Part shown: piece after piece, positions 8,673 to 16,194 of the stretch | Numbering within the stretch: position 1 is the first letter of the stretch | Layout: each line of letters begins with the position of its first letter | Source of the DNA: Planctomycetota bacterium | GTDB lineage: Bacteria > Planctomycetota > Phycisphaerae > Phycisphaerales > UBA1924 | Length of the DNA stretch: 64,000 nucleotides | Reading direction: 5' to 3' | NCBI GenBank assembly: GCA_039819165.1 | Contig: JBCBSM010000001.1 | Location: 868,001 to 932,000, forward strand | Notes under the pieces: generated by a model | What the model was told of the DNA's origin: nothing | Seen by the model: only the letters and a program-made list of their open reading frames with translations | Database searches by the model: none | Made by a program: the position numbers and the translations under genes

Positions 8673-9806
8673 TTAGCCGCCGCCTCCCCCGCCCTCGCCG
8701 CCTGCGTTGCCCGCATCGCCGGTCTCGCCCGCCGGCTCGTCATCGCCGTACTCGATCTGCTTGGCGTGGATCGAGTAGATGATCGTGGAGCCCGCAGGAA
8801 TCGGCCCGACCGGGCGATCGCCGTAGCCCAGAGCCGGCGGGATGATGATCTTGCGACGGACATCCGGGAAGGTCGGCTGCGTGCCGCGGGTGAAGCCCGG
8901 GATCGCCCGGCCCGGGTAGAGGTACCGCAGCGCGACGCCCCGCTGGTAGGAGCTATCGAACAGCGTGCCGTTGGTGAGCCAGCCCTCGTAGTCCAGGAAG
9001 ATGACGTCGCCCTCGCCGGCGGCCTCGGCACCCTCCTCGCCGGCGTTGACGGTGATCGTGATCAGGCCGTCTTCGTCCCGCTGCACCTCGCCCTGCGGCT
9101 GCGCCCGGGTCCACGTGAGCCGACCGGCGCCGGGCAGGTCGGCCTTGGGCGAACCATCGATCCCGAAGAAGGTGTCCTCCGAGATGATGCGGTCGTTGCG
9201 GATCGACAGGGCCGTGGTCATCTCGACCGCGTCGTACTCCCGCGTCGGGTAGGCGTAGGGCGTGCGGCCATCGAAGCCCGCCTGCGCCGGGTTCAGCTCG
9301 ATGTCCATCGTCGCCAGCAGTTCGCTCGGCTCGACGACGCCGATGGGGAAGGCATCCGGCGCCAGCCAGAGGTTGGCCAGCACGTCGGCGCGCTCCGCGT
9401 TGCGGAACTCGTAGGTCCGCAGGCGGAGCTGGTCGCCGAAGCGGTATACGCGGAAGAAGGCCTGCCGCACGGGAGACCACGGCGTCGACTCGCGGGCGCT
9501 CTCAACGTAGAGCACGCGGCCCAGCAGGTCGGACTCCATGGGCACGATGTTCAGTCGGAGCCGGTCGGCGTCCTCGCCCTGGCCGATGGCCTCGCTGGTC
9601 CGCCAGCTGCCCTCGAGCATCGCTACCAGCCGCGACTGCTCGGCGTCGTAGGTCTGGCCCGCGAAGATCGACGCGGGCACCGCCGGCTCGGGCGCCGTCG
9701 CGGGGCCGACCTCCGGGCCGTCCTGGGCGACGGCGGCACTCGCGGCCACGAGCGAGAGTGCGAGTCCGCGGGCGGCGGACCGGAGCGTGCGGGTCGTTGC
9801 GGGCAT
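8673..9806 (-). CDS. Exported CpcT/CpeT-like domain fused to FKBP-type peptidyl-prolyl isomerase
   Basis: The ATG follows GGAG with good spacing and gives 377 residues. A signal peptide (RGLALSLVAASAAVAQ) is followed by a region of about 190 residues that reads like the CpcT/CpeT fold: LEGSWRTSEAIGQG, LYVESA, PVRQAFFRVYRF, LRTYEFRN and a DxELNPAQ segment. In cyanobacteria this fold attaches bilins to phycobiliproteins. From about residue 262 an FKBP domain follows (GDVIFLDYEGWLTNG, FDSSYQRG, IPGFTRG, IIPPALGYGDR, IIYSIHAKQI), an isomerase or chaperone module. The Gly-rich tail ends GGGGGG. The product is probably periplasmic. The FKBP part is sure; the CpcT part is a family-pattern assignment. 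Confidence 0.85.
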   Translation of the reverse strand: MPATTRTLRSAARGLALSLVAASAAVAQDGPEVGPATAPEPAVPASIFAGQTYDAEQSRLVAMLEGSWRTSEAIGQGEDADRLRLNIVPMESDLLGRVLYVESARESTPWSPVRQAFFRVYRFGDQLRLRTYEFRNAERADVLANLWLAPDAFPIGVVEPSELLATMDIELNPAQAGFDGRTPYAYPTREYDAVEMTTALSIRNDRIISEDTFFGIDGSPKADLPGAGRLTWTRAQPQGEVQRDEDGLITITVNAGEEGAEAAGEGDVIFLDYEGWLTNGTLFDSSYQRGVALRYLYPGRAIPGFTRGTQPTFPDVRRKIIIPPALGYGDRPVGPIPAGSTIIYSIHAKQIEYGDDEPAGETGDAGNAGGEGGGGGG

Positions 9807-9848
9807 CTCGGCTCTCCCTGGAGGTGGTTCGATTCGACGGGGCGCTCG

Positions 9849-9872
9849 CGGGCGGGCCCATGGGTCCGCCCG
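9849..9872. terminator. Long inverted repeat downstream of mdh, possible terminator
   Basis: An 11-bp stem (CGGGCGGGCCC/GGGTCCGCCCG, one G-U pair) closes on a two-base loop. A second shorter hairpin (CGCGGG...CCCGCG, about 9900-9916) lies between it and the mdh stop. Neither is followed by a T-run on the minus strand, so termination is only a suggestion; the repeat sits in the leader of the FKBP-fusion gene and could also act there. Confidence 0.4.
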
Positions 9873-9921
9873 TCCGTACGAATAATAGATCCAATTCGTC
9901 GCGGGATGGGCCCGCGGACCG

Positions 9922-10884
9922 TCAGGCCAGCTCGGGGAACATCTTCTGGACGACGCCGACCAGGTCCTTGACGTGGCTGACCGATTCGGCGAAGAGCTTG
10001 GCCTCGTCGCCCTCGAAATCGAAGTCGACGATCTTCTCGACGCCGCCCCGGCCCAGCAGCGCGGGCACGCCCACGAAGTAGCCCTTCGCCACGCCGCCGA
10101 ACTCACCGTCGCAGTAGGCGGCGCTGGGGATGATCCGCTTCTTGTCCTTGACGATGGCCTCGACCATCTGGATGGTGCCGCTCGCCGGCGCGTAGTAGGC
10201 GCTCGTGCCCATGAGCTTGACGATCTCGCCGCCGCCGACCTTGGCGCGGTCGACGCAGGCGGTGATCTTCGCCTCGCTGAGCAGGGCCGTGATCGGGATG
10301 CCGTGCACGCTCGTGAGCCGGGGCAGGGGCACCATGTCGTCGCCGTGGCCGCCCAGCAGCAGCGCCTGCACGTCCTCGACCGAGCAGCCGATCTCCATCG
10401 CCAGGAAGGTGCGGAAGCGGGCGACGTCGAGTGCCCCGGCCTGGCCCACGATGCGGCTGGTCGGAAAGCCCGTCGCCTTCCACGCGGTGTACACCATTGC
10501 GTCCAGCGGATTGGACACCAGCACCACGATCGACTCGGGCGCGTGCTGCTTGATGTTCTCGCTGACGCTCTTGACGATCTTGACGTTGGTCTCGATCAGA
10601 TCGTCTCGGCTCATGCCCGGCTTGCGGGGCAGGCCGGCGGTCACCACCACCACGTCGCTGCCGGCGATGTCGGCATAGTCGGACGTGCCGACAACGCTGC
10701 TGTCGAACCGCTCGATGGGCCCGCAGCAGGCCAGGTCGAGCATCTTGCCCTTGGCGACGCCCTCCTTGTCGGGGATATCCAAGACCACGATGTCGCCCAG
10801 CTCCTTGGCGGCGGCGAAGTGGGCGCAGGTGGCGCCGACGTTGCCGGCTCCGATGATCGAGATCTTGGCTCGTCCTGTGGTCAT
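9922..10884 (-). CDS. mdh: Malate dehydrogenase (LDH-like type)
   Basis: The enzyme interconverts malate and oxaloacetate with NAD in the TCA cycle. The ATG follows GGAGG six bases upstream and gives 320 residues. The NAD site is ISIIGAGNVGATCAH with the acidic residue of VVLDI after it. Substrate-binding loop arginines are in GLPRKPGMSRDDL; VSNPLDAM and the catalytic His of LLGGHGDDMVPL are present. The pattern is the homotetrameric LDH-like MDH of many bacteria, not the E. coli type. Frames running further upstream on this strand overlap the neighbouring PhoX gene and are shadows. Confidence 0.96.
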   Translation of the reverse strand: MTTGRAKISIIGAGNVGATCAHFAAAKELGDIVVLDIPDKEGVAKGKMLDLACCGPIERFDSSVVGTSDYADIAGSDVVVVTAGLPRKPGMSRDDLIETNVKIVKSVSENIKQHAPESIVVLVSNPLDAMVYTAWKATGFPTSRIVGQAGALDVARFRTFLAMEIGCSVEDVQALLLGGHGDDMVPLPRLTSVHGIPITALLSEAKITACVDRAKVGGGEIVKLMGTSAYYAPASGTIQMVEAIVKDKKRIIPSAAYCDGEFGGVAKGYFVGVPALLGRGGVEKIVDFDFEGDEAKLFAESVSHVKDLVGVVQKMFPELA

Positions 10885-10982
10885 GGGGGCCTCCGTTCGG
10901 CTGCTGCGCGGGCTCTCGAGGAAGGCCCAGCGTAGTCGCCGGAGCATCCCGCCGCAACGATCGCGGCGTGCCCGCCGCGGCC

Positions 10983-12422
10983 TCAGCCCGCGTGCCGCTC
11001 CTGCCAGGGCCCGGTGATCGCCAGCGTCAAGCCGGCGTGCTGGATGTTGACGAACATCGTGGTGCCGTCGGGGCTGAAGCAGGCACCGGCCATCTCGGAG
11101 TCGTTCCAGGCGTTGCGGGCGAACTTGTAGATGCGGCCCTCGGGCGTGACGCCCACGAGGAACTGCTCGCCCGAGCCATCCTCGCAGACGATCAGGTCGC
11201 CGAACGGAGCCACCGTCAGGTTGTCGGCGTTGTCGATCATGCCCTGGTCGTTGGGCTCGATGAAGAGCTCGAGCGTGCCCCCGTCGCCGCCGGACGGCGT
11301 GTACCGCCAGATCTGGCCCTTGTTGTTCCGGCCGCCGCTGGTGCACGCGAAGTACGCGCTGGCGCGCGAGTCGCCGGTCATGCTGCCCCACCACATGCCC
11401 TCGCCGCGGGCGAAGCGGGCGGCGCCCCGGGCGAAGCCGCGGCGTCTCAGGTCATCCGCGGGGGCCTCGATGTCGTCCATGTTGAGCCACTCGACTTCGA
11501 GTCGCTCGCCGATGCGCACCCGCTGATCCTCCCAGTTGCGGGTGTCCAGGCTGCGTCGGCCCCGGACAACGAGCGCCTGGAGCCGCCCGCCCTTGTGGAG
11601 CATGCCGCGCTCGTCCGGGATATAACGATACAGCAGGCCGTCGTGGCGATCCTCCGTCTGGTACACGATCCCCGTGCCGGGATCGACGCACACCGCTTCG
11701 TGGTTGAACCGACCCATGGCCGTGAGTGGGCGGGGCTCTGCCAGAGATGGCTCGGCCGTCACCGGCACCTCGAAGTTGTACCCGTGGTCCCGCTCGAACA
11801 TGCGGTCCGCCGCGTCGGGGTTGCTGGCCCGCTCGACGGTTTCTTCGCATGTCACCCAGGTGCCCCAGGGCGTGACGCCTCCCGCGCAATTCCGCATCGT
11901 GCCCGTCAGGCTGAGCCACTGCTTCTCGAGCTGTTGCGTGCGGGTATCGAACACGAGCGTGGTCGTGCCGCCGAAGCAATGGAACTCCTCGAAGGACCGG
12001 TCATAGAACCGGTCGATCGGGACGCGATCCGCTCGCTGCTGGCGGCGGCCAAAGGGGCTGCCATCGGACATATTCTGGTCGAGTTCGTGGTTGCAGACGA
12101 TGATCGTCTTGCCATCCGGCCCCTCGAACGTGCCCATCGCATCCGGCTTCCCGGGCACGAGCAGGCCGTCGCTCATCGTGTCTCCGATCTTGGCGATGAC
12201 CCGATAGCTGAACCCCTCGGGCAGATCGAGGATGCGGCTCGGATCTGGCTTGAGCGGCCCGAAGCCGAATGCGATGGCTTCGGTGGCCGGCGTCGCGAAC
12301 GCCGAACGCTCGAACAACCGGTGCAGCCCGCCGAAACCCAGGGTCACCGCGGCTGCGCTCTGGAGGAAGGCGCGACGAGTCGTGCCCCCGCCGCAATCAA
12401 GGGTGGTGCTCTTGGTGCTCAT
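10983..12422 (-). CDS. PhoX-type (DUF839) exported phosphatase-like protein
   Basis: The protein (479 residues) starts with a twin-arginine signal (TTRRAFLQSAAAVTLGFGG), so it is exported folded by the Tat system. The body matches the PhoX/DUF839 beta-propeller family: ILDLPEGFSYRVIAKIGDTM, DGLLVPGKPDAMGTF, IIVCNHELDQN, GGVTPWGTWVTCEETVE, GRFNHEAVCVDPGTGIVYQTED, and near the end FAPFGDLIVCED-type propeller repeats. PhoX enzymes are calcium- and iron-dependent alkaline phosphatases that release phosphate from organic esters. An upstream extension of 36 codons is possible but would put the Tat motif far inside. It is divergent from the DUF3179 gene. Confidence 0.85.
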   Translation of the reverse strand: MSTKSTTLDCGGGTTRRAFLQSAAAVTLGFGGLHRLFERSAFATPATEAIAFGFGPLKPDPSRILDLPEGFSYRVIAKIGDTMSDGLLVPGKPDAMGTFEGPDGKTIIVCNHELDQNMSDGSPFGRRQQRADRVPIDRFYDRSFEEFHCFGGTTTLVFDTRTQQLEKQWLSLTGTMRNCAGGVTPWGTWVTCEETVERASNPDAADRMFERDHGYNFEVPVTAEPSLAEPRPLTAMGRFNHEAVCVDPGTGIVYQTEDRHDGLLYRYIPDERGMLHKGGRLQALVVRGRRSLDTRNWEDQRVRIGERLEVEWLNMDDIEAPADDLRRRGFARGAARFARGEGMWWGSMTGDSRASAYFACTSGGRNNKGQIWRYTPSGGDGGTLELFIEPNDQGMIDNADNLTVAPFGDLIVCEDGSGEQFLVGVTPEGRIYKFARNAWNDSEMAGACFSPDGTTMFVNIQHAGLTLAITGPWQERHAG

Positions 12423-12480
12423 GCCCGAATCGTATCGAGAATCCACCCGCAGTGCTTCGATCATCGGCGGCTTAGCGCGA

Positions 12481-12492
12481 GCTTCATGAAGC
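12481..12492. promoter_or_regulatory. Perfect 12-bp palindrome in divergent promoter region
   Basis: GCTTCATGAAGC is self-complementary over its full length and lies in the 140-base gap between the divergent PhoX-type and DUF3179 genes, where promoters for both must lie. It could be an operator for a dimeric regulator. No matching second copy was seen nearby. Confidence 0.3.
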
Positions 12493-12562
12493 CCGGTCGT
12501 GCCGCAGGAATAACTCGAGCATTCGCGCACTTACCGGCGGGCGTGCACTAGGAGGATCTCCG

Positions 12563-13627
12563 ATGTCCGGCCGCCTCAAGCTGCTATTAGCCGCTCTCGC
12601 CATCATCCTGGCGGCCAACATCGGCGTCTACACGCACGCGCCGGGCACGCGCGCCTATCCAGGTGGCGTCGCCAGCGCTCACTGGCAGGAGGGCGAGCCC
12701 TTCCGCCGGGTGCAGCGCGAGGGCTCGGTCGACCTGCGGGCCGAGTACGACCTGGACAACCTGGCCATCCCCGAGGAGGAGATCCACACGCTGCTGCCGC
12801 GGGACGCCATCCCCGCCCTGACCGATCCGCCGACGGATCGCGCCGACGCGTCGGGCTGGCTGCGGCCCGAGTCGCGGATCATCGTCGCCGAGGTCACCGC
12901 GGAGAACGGCGTCGCCCGCTACGGCGTGCCGCTGCAGGTCCTGGATCGCCATGAGATCGTCAACACGACGCTAAGCGGCGCGCCGATCGCGATCACCTAC
13001 TGCCCGCTGTGCGACTCGGCGACGGTCTTCTCTCGCACCGTCGAGCACGATGGCGGCGAGCGGGCCGAGGGTGAACCGCCCCGCACGACGGTCCTGGAGT
13101 TCGGCGTCTCGGGCGCGCTGTACAACTCCAACGTCCTGATGTACGACACGCTTTACAAGGGCCTGTGGAGCCAGCTGGCAATGACCGCCGTCAGTGGACC
13201 GATGGCGGGCGCCGAGCTCGACATGCTGCCGGTCCGCATCCTGCCCTACGAACGGGTGCTCGCGCAGCATCCCGGGATGCCCATCGTGAACCAGGACACC
13301 GGCCACGAGCGGGACTACACGCTGCCCGCCTACCAGGGCTACTTCTCGAGCGACCGGCTCCTGGTGCCCGTGCGCCAGTACGACGACGCGTTGGCCCGCA
13401 AGACGCTGGGCGCGGGCATCGTCGCGGGCGACGAGGCTTGGTTCGTCGCCGAGGCGGCCATCCCCGCGGAGGGCTACACGCTCGAGACGCCGATGGGCGC
13501 CGTCGCCATCCAACGCAGCGAAGCCGGGATCGATTTTGCGAATGCGCCCGAGGGCGTCAAGACCGCGCAGGCCTTCTTCTACTCCTGGACGGCCTTCTTC
13601 CCCGACACCGTCGTCATCGGCGAGTAG
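12563..13627 (+). CDS. DUF3179-family protein, membrane-anchored or exported
   Basis: The ATG follows AGGAGG. The 354-residue protein has an N-terminal hydrophobic segment (KLLLAALAIILAANIGVYT) and then the DUF3179 pattern: IPEEEIHTLLPRDAIPALTDP near residue 72, YGVPLQVLDRHEIVN, the conserved cysteine motif ITYCPLCDSATVFSR, LEFGVSGALYNSNVLMYD, WSQL, and a late DYTLPAYQGYF segment. The biochemical role of DUF3179 is unknown; the CPLCDSA pair could bind metal or be redox active outside the membrane. It is transcribed divergently from the PhoX-type gene. Confidence 0.85.
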   Translation: MSGRLKLLLAALAIILAANIGVYTHAPGTRAYPGGVASAHWQEGEPFRRVQREGSVDLRAEYDLDNLAIPEEEIHTLLPRDAIPALTDPPTDRADASGWLRPESRIIVAEVTAENGVARYGVPLQVLDRHEIVNTTLSGAPIAITYCPLCDSATVFSRTVEHDGGERAEGEPPRTTVLEFGVSGALYNSNVLMYDTLYKGLWSQLAMTAVSGPMAGAELDMLPVRILPYERVLAQHPGMPIVNQDTGHERDYTLPAYQGYFSSDRLLVPVRQYDDALARKTLGAGIVAGDEAWFVAEAAIPAEGYTLETPMGAVAIQRSEAGIDFANAPEGVKTAQAFFYSWTAFFPDTVVIGE

Positions 13628-13741
13628 CGAGGCTGCGACGGGCGCCCGCCCGCCCCCCGCGAGCGGCGTGCAACAGGCCGGCCCACCGCCGCGTAGCGTT
13701 CGGGGGGGCCACGCTCTTCTCCAATCCTCCAGGAGGCATGG

Positions 13742-14941
13742 ATGCACGCACGACCCCCGCTTGCGTCGGCAGTCGCGCTCTCGATCACCGCAGCCCTGGC
13801 TTGCCCGATGCCCGCCGCGGGACAGCCACGGCTGATCGAGCTGCCGCCCGACTTCGGTGGCCTCGGGTCCCGCGCGCACGCCATCAGCGCGGACGGCTCG
13901 ACCCAGGTCGGCCGCAGCGACGATCCGGGCCAGAACGTCGTGCGATGGATGGGCGGCGGCGAGCCCGACCTGCTGGGCACCACCATCCTCGGCTACGCCC
14001 AGGACGTGAGCGGCGACGGCTCGGTCATCGTCGGCTACGACTACGGCGCCTTCCGCTACACGGACGCCGAGGGCCTCGTGATCCTCGACGAGCTGCCCAT
14101 CCCCGGCGTCTCGCTCCAGGTCGCCAACGGCGTGAGCGCCGACGGCTCGACCATCGTGGGCTACGCGCAGACCGCTCGCCTCCGCCGCCCGTTCGTGTGG
14201 ACGGCCTCGACGGGCGTCCGGGCCCTGCCGCTGGCGGGCGACGCCGACCTGGTGGAGGCCCATGCGGTGAGCGGCGACGGCGCGATCATCGCGGGCGAGA
14301 GCGGCGGCCAGGCGGCGATCTGGGACGCCGATCGGGCCATCACCGTGCTCGGCGTACCCGCGGGCGCCGCCAGCAGCCACGCCCGCGCCGTCAGCGACGA
14401 CGGCTTGGTCGTCGCCGGCTTCATCCGCACGGGCATCGATCGCGGCGCGTTCCGCTGGACGGCCGCCTCCGGATTCGAGCCGCTCCCCCTGCCCGCCGGC
14501 GCGGTCGGGGCCGAGGCGGTCGGCATCAGCGGCGACGGCCGGACGATCGTTGGGTCCGTCGACGCCGCCAGCGGCCCGGACGCCGCGGCGCTGTGGTCGC
14601 CCGGCCTAGGCGTCGTGGACCTGAACGCGTACCTGCTCGACGCGGGCCTCGACCTGATCGGCTGGCGGCTGACCCGCGCGACCGATGCGTCGTTCGACGG
14701 CACCGCGATCGTCGGCGTCGGACTCCTGGACGGCCAGCAGCGCGGCTTCCTGGTCACGGGCCTGCCCGCGACCTGCCGGGCCGACCTGGACGACGACGGG
14801 CGGCTCACGCTCTTCGACTTCCTGGCCTTCCAGACGCTCTTCGATGCGGGCGACCCGGCCGCCGACTTCGACGACGACGGCCGCCTGACCTTCTTCGACT
14901 TCCTGGCCTTCCAGACGGCCTTCGATGCGGGGTGCGAGTAG
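13742..14941 (+). CDS. Secreted HAF-repeat protein with twin EF-hand C-terminal tail
   Basis: The ATG lies five bases after AGGAGG. A signal peptide (about 28 residues, ending MPAAGQ) precedes roughly seven repeats of the HAF/beta-propeller type (AHAISADGSTQVGRS, AQDVSGDGSVIVGY, ANGVSADGSTIVGY, AVGISGDGRTIVGS), found in extracellular bacterial proteins. The last 55 residues are two near-identical EF-hand-like units between cysteines (ADLDDDGRLTLFDFLAF and ADFDDDGRLTFFDFLAF), a calcium-binding dockerin-like module. The same tail ends the unrelated secreted protein at 56081-56923. The function is unknown; a surface or exported role is inferred. Confidence 0.85.
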   Translation: MHARPPLASAVALSITAALACPMPAAGQPRLIELPPDFGGLGSRAHAISADGSTQVGRSDDPGQNVVRWMGGGEPDLLGTTILGYAQDVSGDGSVIVGYDYGAFRYTDAEGLVILDELPIPGVSLQVANGVSADGSTIVGYAQTARLRRPFVWTASTGVRALPLAGDADLVEAHAVSGDGAIIAGESGGQAAIWDADRAITVLGVPAGAASSHARAVSDDGLVVAGFIRTGIDRGAFRWTAASGFEPLPLPAGAVGAEAVGISGDGRTIVGSVDAASGPDAAALWSPGLGVVDLNAYLLDAGLDLIGWRLTRATDASFDGTAIVGVGLLDGQQRGFLVTGLPATCRADLDDDGRLTLFDFLAFQTLFDAGDPAADFDDDGRLTFFDFLAFQTAFDAGCE

Positions 14942-15011
14942 CGACAGCAAGCCAGCAGGCGCCGTGCCAGCGGGCGGCAAACCCCCCGCCGGCGAGCCCG
15001 TATCGTCGGGC

Positions 15012-15662
15012 GTGACCCCGTCCGCACACACCCGGCGGCCGCTCGGACGCGCCCTGCTCGTTCGCGGGTGCGCGGTGCTGCTTGCGAGCGTGCTGCTGAC
15101 GATCGCGTCGGCGTGGGCGCTGCAGTGGCACCACTTTCGAGCAGCCGCCGTCAATGAACGCTGGATTCCAGATTTTTCGGGACTCTACCTATTGGGTGCA
15201 CACACGTATGACCATCTAGGTAACGGCGTGTTCCGAGCACGCAAAGTTGGTACCGATCCGCCTCCCGGATTGGAAGCCCACGAACGGTACGTCCTTTCGA
15301 CCATGCCCTGGCTCATATACGAGCGTGGCAGCAGGAGCTATGTCAGGCGAAGCGAGTGGGACCAGTCCAACACGAGTTGGGCCAACATCTACCCTCACCT
15401 CCCGTCATCCCACTACGGCCGCAATGCGCTTCTGTATATCCAGCTTGGCCCCGCGAGCGAACGCTGGACGATCGATCGTCTCCTGACACCGCGACGCGCC
15501 CTAGAGCGAAGGGAGCACGATGCACGCTGGGAGCGGCCGGAACGCTACCTGACGTGGCGGTCTGGCTGGATTACCGCGTCGTCCTTTCGCGTGCACAGCG
15601 ATGAATCGCACCACGCGCTCGACTGGCCCGTCGAACGCTGGTCCGCCCAGCGCGCCGGATAG
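15012..15662 (+). CDS. N-terminal part of a planctomycete membrane protein, ended by in-frame TAG
   Basis: From a GTG this gives 216 residues; an ATG at 14925 would add 29 residues but overlap the previous gene. One membrane helix (ALLVRGCAVLLASVLLTIA) is followed by a long non-cytoplasmic-looking domain rich in Trp and Tyr. The frame meets TAG at 15660-15662 and stays open beyond it: the very next codons encode the segment annotated at 15666-16154. Family layout (helix, loop domain, helix, CGYD zinc ribbon) suggests the two were one gene. Base composition between about 15130 and 15640 is clearly less GC-rich than either side. Confidence 0.55.
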   Translation: MTPSAHTRRPLGRALLVRGCAVLLASVLLTIASAWALQWHHFRAAAVNERWIPDFSGLYLLGAHTYDHLGNGVFRARKVGTDPPPGLEAHERYVLSTMPWLIYERGSRSYVRRSEWDQSNTSWANIYPHLPSSHYGRNALLYIQLGPASERWTIDRLLTPRRALERREHDARWERPERYLTWRSGWITASSFRVHSDESHHALDWPVERWSAQRAG

Positions 15663-15665
15663 CCC

Positions 15666-16154
15666 ATGCACGCCATGATGGTCGAGATGTACGCCATCGG
15701 GCCGAGGCCACCGATCCGGCGGATCGAGGATCTGCCGCTGGTGAGCCTTGAGCATGGGCTCCGGGGCGGGCTCATCCTGCACCACGCGCCGCAGCACCCG
15801 GTGCTGCATCCGCTGGGGTGGTACAGCATCCCGCTCGTGCCGGTCTGGCCGGGCTTCGCCGCCAACACGCTGTGCTTCGCCGGCGTGATCGCGACGCTCT
15901 GGGCCACGCCCTGGATCATCCGGCGTGGCCTGCGGCGGCGTGGGCGGTGCCACGGCTGCGGCTACGACGCCCGCGATCTGCCGGCCTGCCCCGAGTGCGG
16001 CCGACCCAGCAACGAAGAACGCCCGCGGGTGCGGGCGTTGCAACGAATCGCTGATGAAACGAACGGGCCCCGAGCAGATTCGAGTCGGATGCCGCGTATG
16101 CGTCCCCTCAGGCCCGCCAGATTCACTCCGGCGCGGCCGTACGAGAGCGAGTGA
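15666..16154 (+). CDS. C-terminal part of the same membrane protein: helix plus CGYD zinc ribbon
   Basis: The 162-residue frame begins one codon after the TAG of the preceding segment and in the same phase. It has one membrane helix (WPGFAANTLCFAGVIATLWATP), a basic stretch (RRGLRRRGR) and a four-cysteine zinc ribbon CHGCGYDARDLPACPECG typical of many planctomycete membrane proteins of unknown function. It may be translated separately by reinitiation, by TAG readthrough, or be the dead end of a pseudogene. The tail after the ribbon runs through a perfect hairpin (16018-16039), so the native protein may once have ended near the ribbon. Confidence 0.5.
   Translation: MHAMMVEMYAIGPRPPIRRIEDLPLVSLEHGLRGGLILHHAPQHPVLHPLGWYSIPLVPVWPGFAANTLCFAGVIATLWATPWIIRRGLRRRGRCHGCGYDARDLPACPECGRPSNEERPRVRALQRIADETNGPRADSSRMPRMRPLRPARFTPARPYESE
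16018..16039 (+). terminator. Perfect 9-bp stem-loop after the zinc-ribbon codons
   Basis: AACGCCCGC and GCGGGCGTT pair perfectly around the loop GGGT. It lies just after the codons for the zinc ribbon (CPECG), where a gene end would be expected. There is only a short TT after the stem, so it is a candidate terminator or a repetitive extragenic hairpin. Confidence 0.4.
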
Positions 16155-16171
16155 GCGGCCGGAGGGCCGCT
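16154..16171. terminator. Hairpin between convergent genes
   Basis: AGCGGCC and GGCCGCT pair over 7 bases around the loop GGAG, in the 40-base gap between the rightward zinc-ribbon gene and the leftward subtilase gene. An overlapping larger pairing (GTGAGCG with CGCTCAC) is also possible. It has no T-run; bidirectional termination is inferred from position. Confidence 0.4.
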
Positions 16172-16194
16172 ACGGAGCGCTCACGAGGATGCCT

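Noticed and set aside
9820-9850. tRNA-like GGTTCGATTC sequence upstream of the FKBP-fusion gene
   Set aside because: No T-stem, acceptor strand or CCA surrounds it.
15501-16043. Leftward frame of 180 codons antisense to the split zinc-ribbon gene
   Set aside because: It has no recognised motif, and the sense strand encodes a membrane helix and a perfect zinc ribbon.
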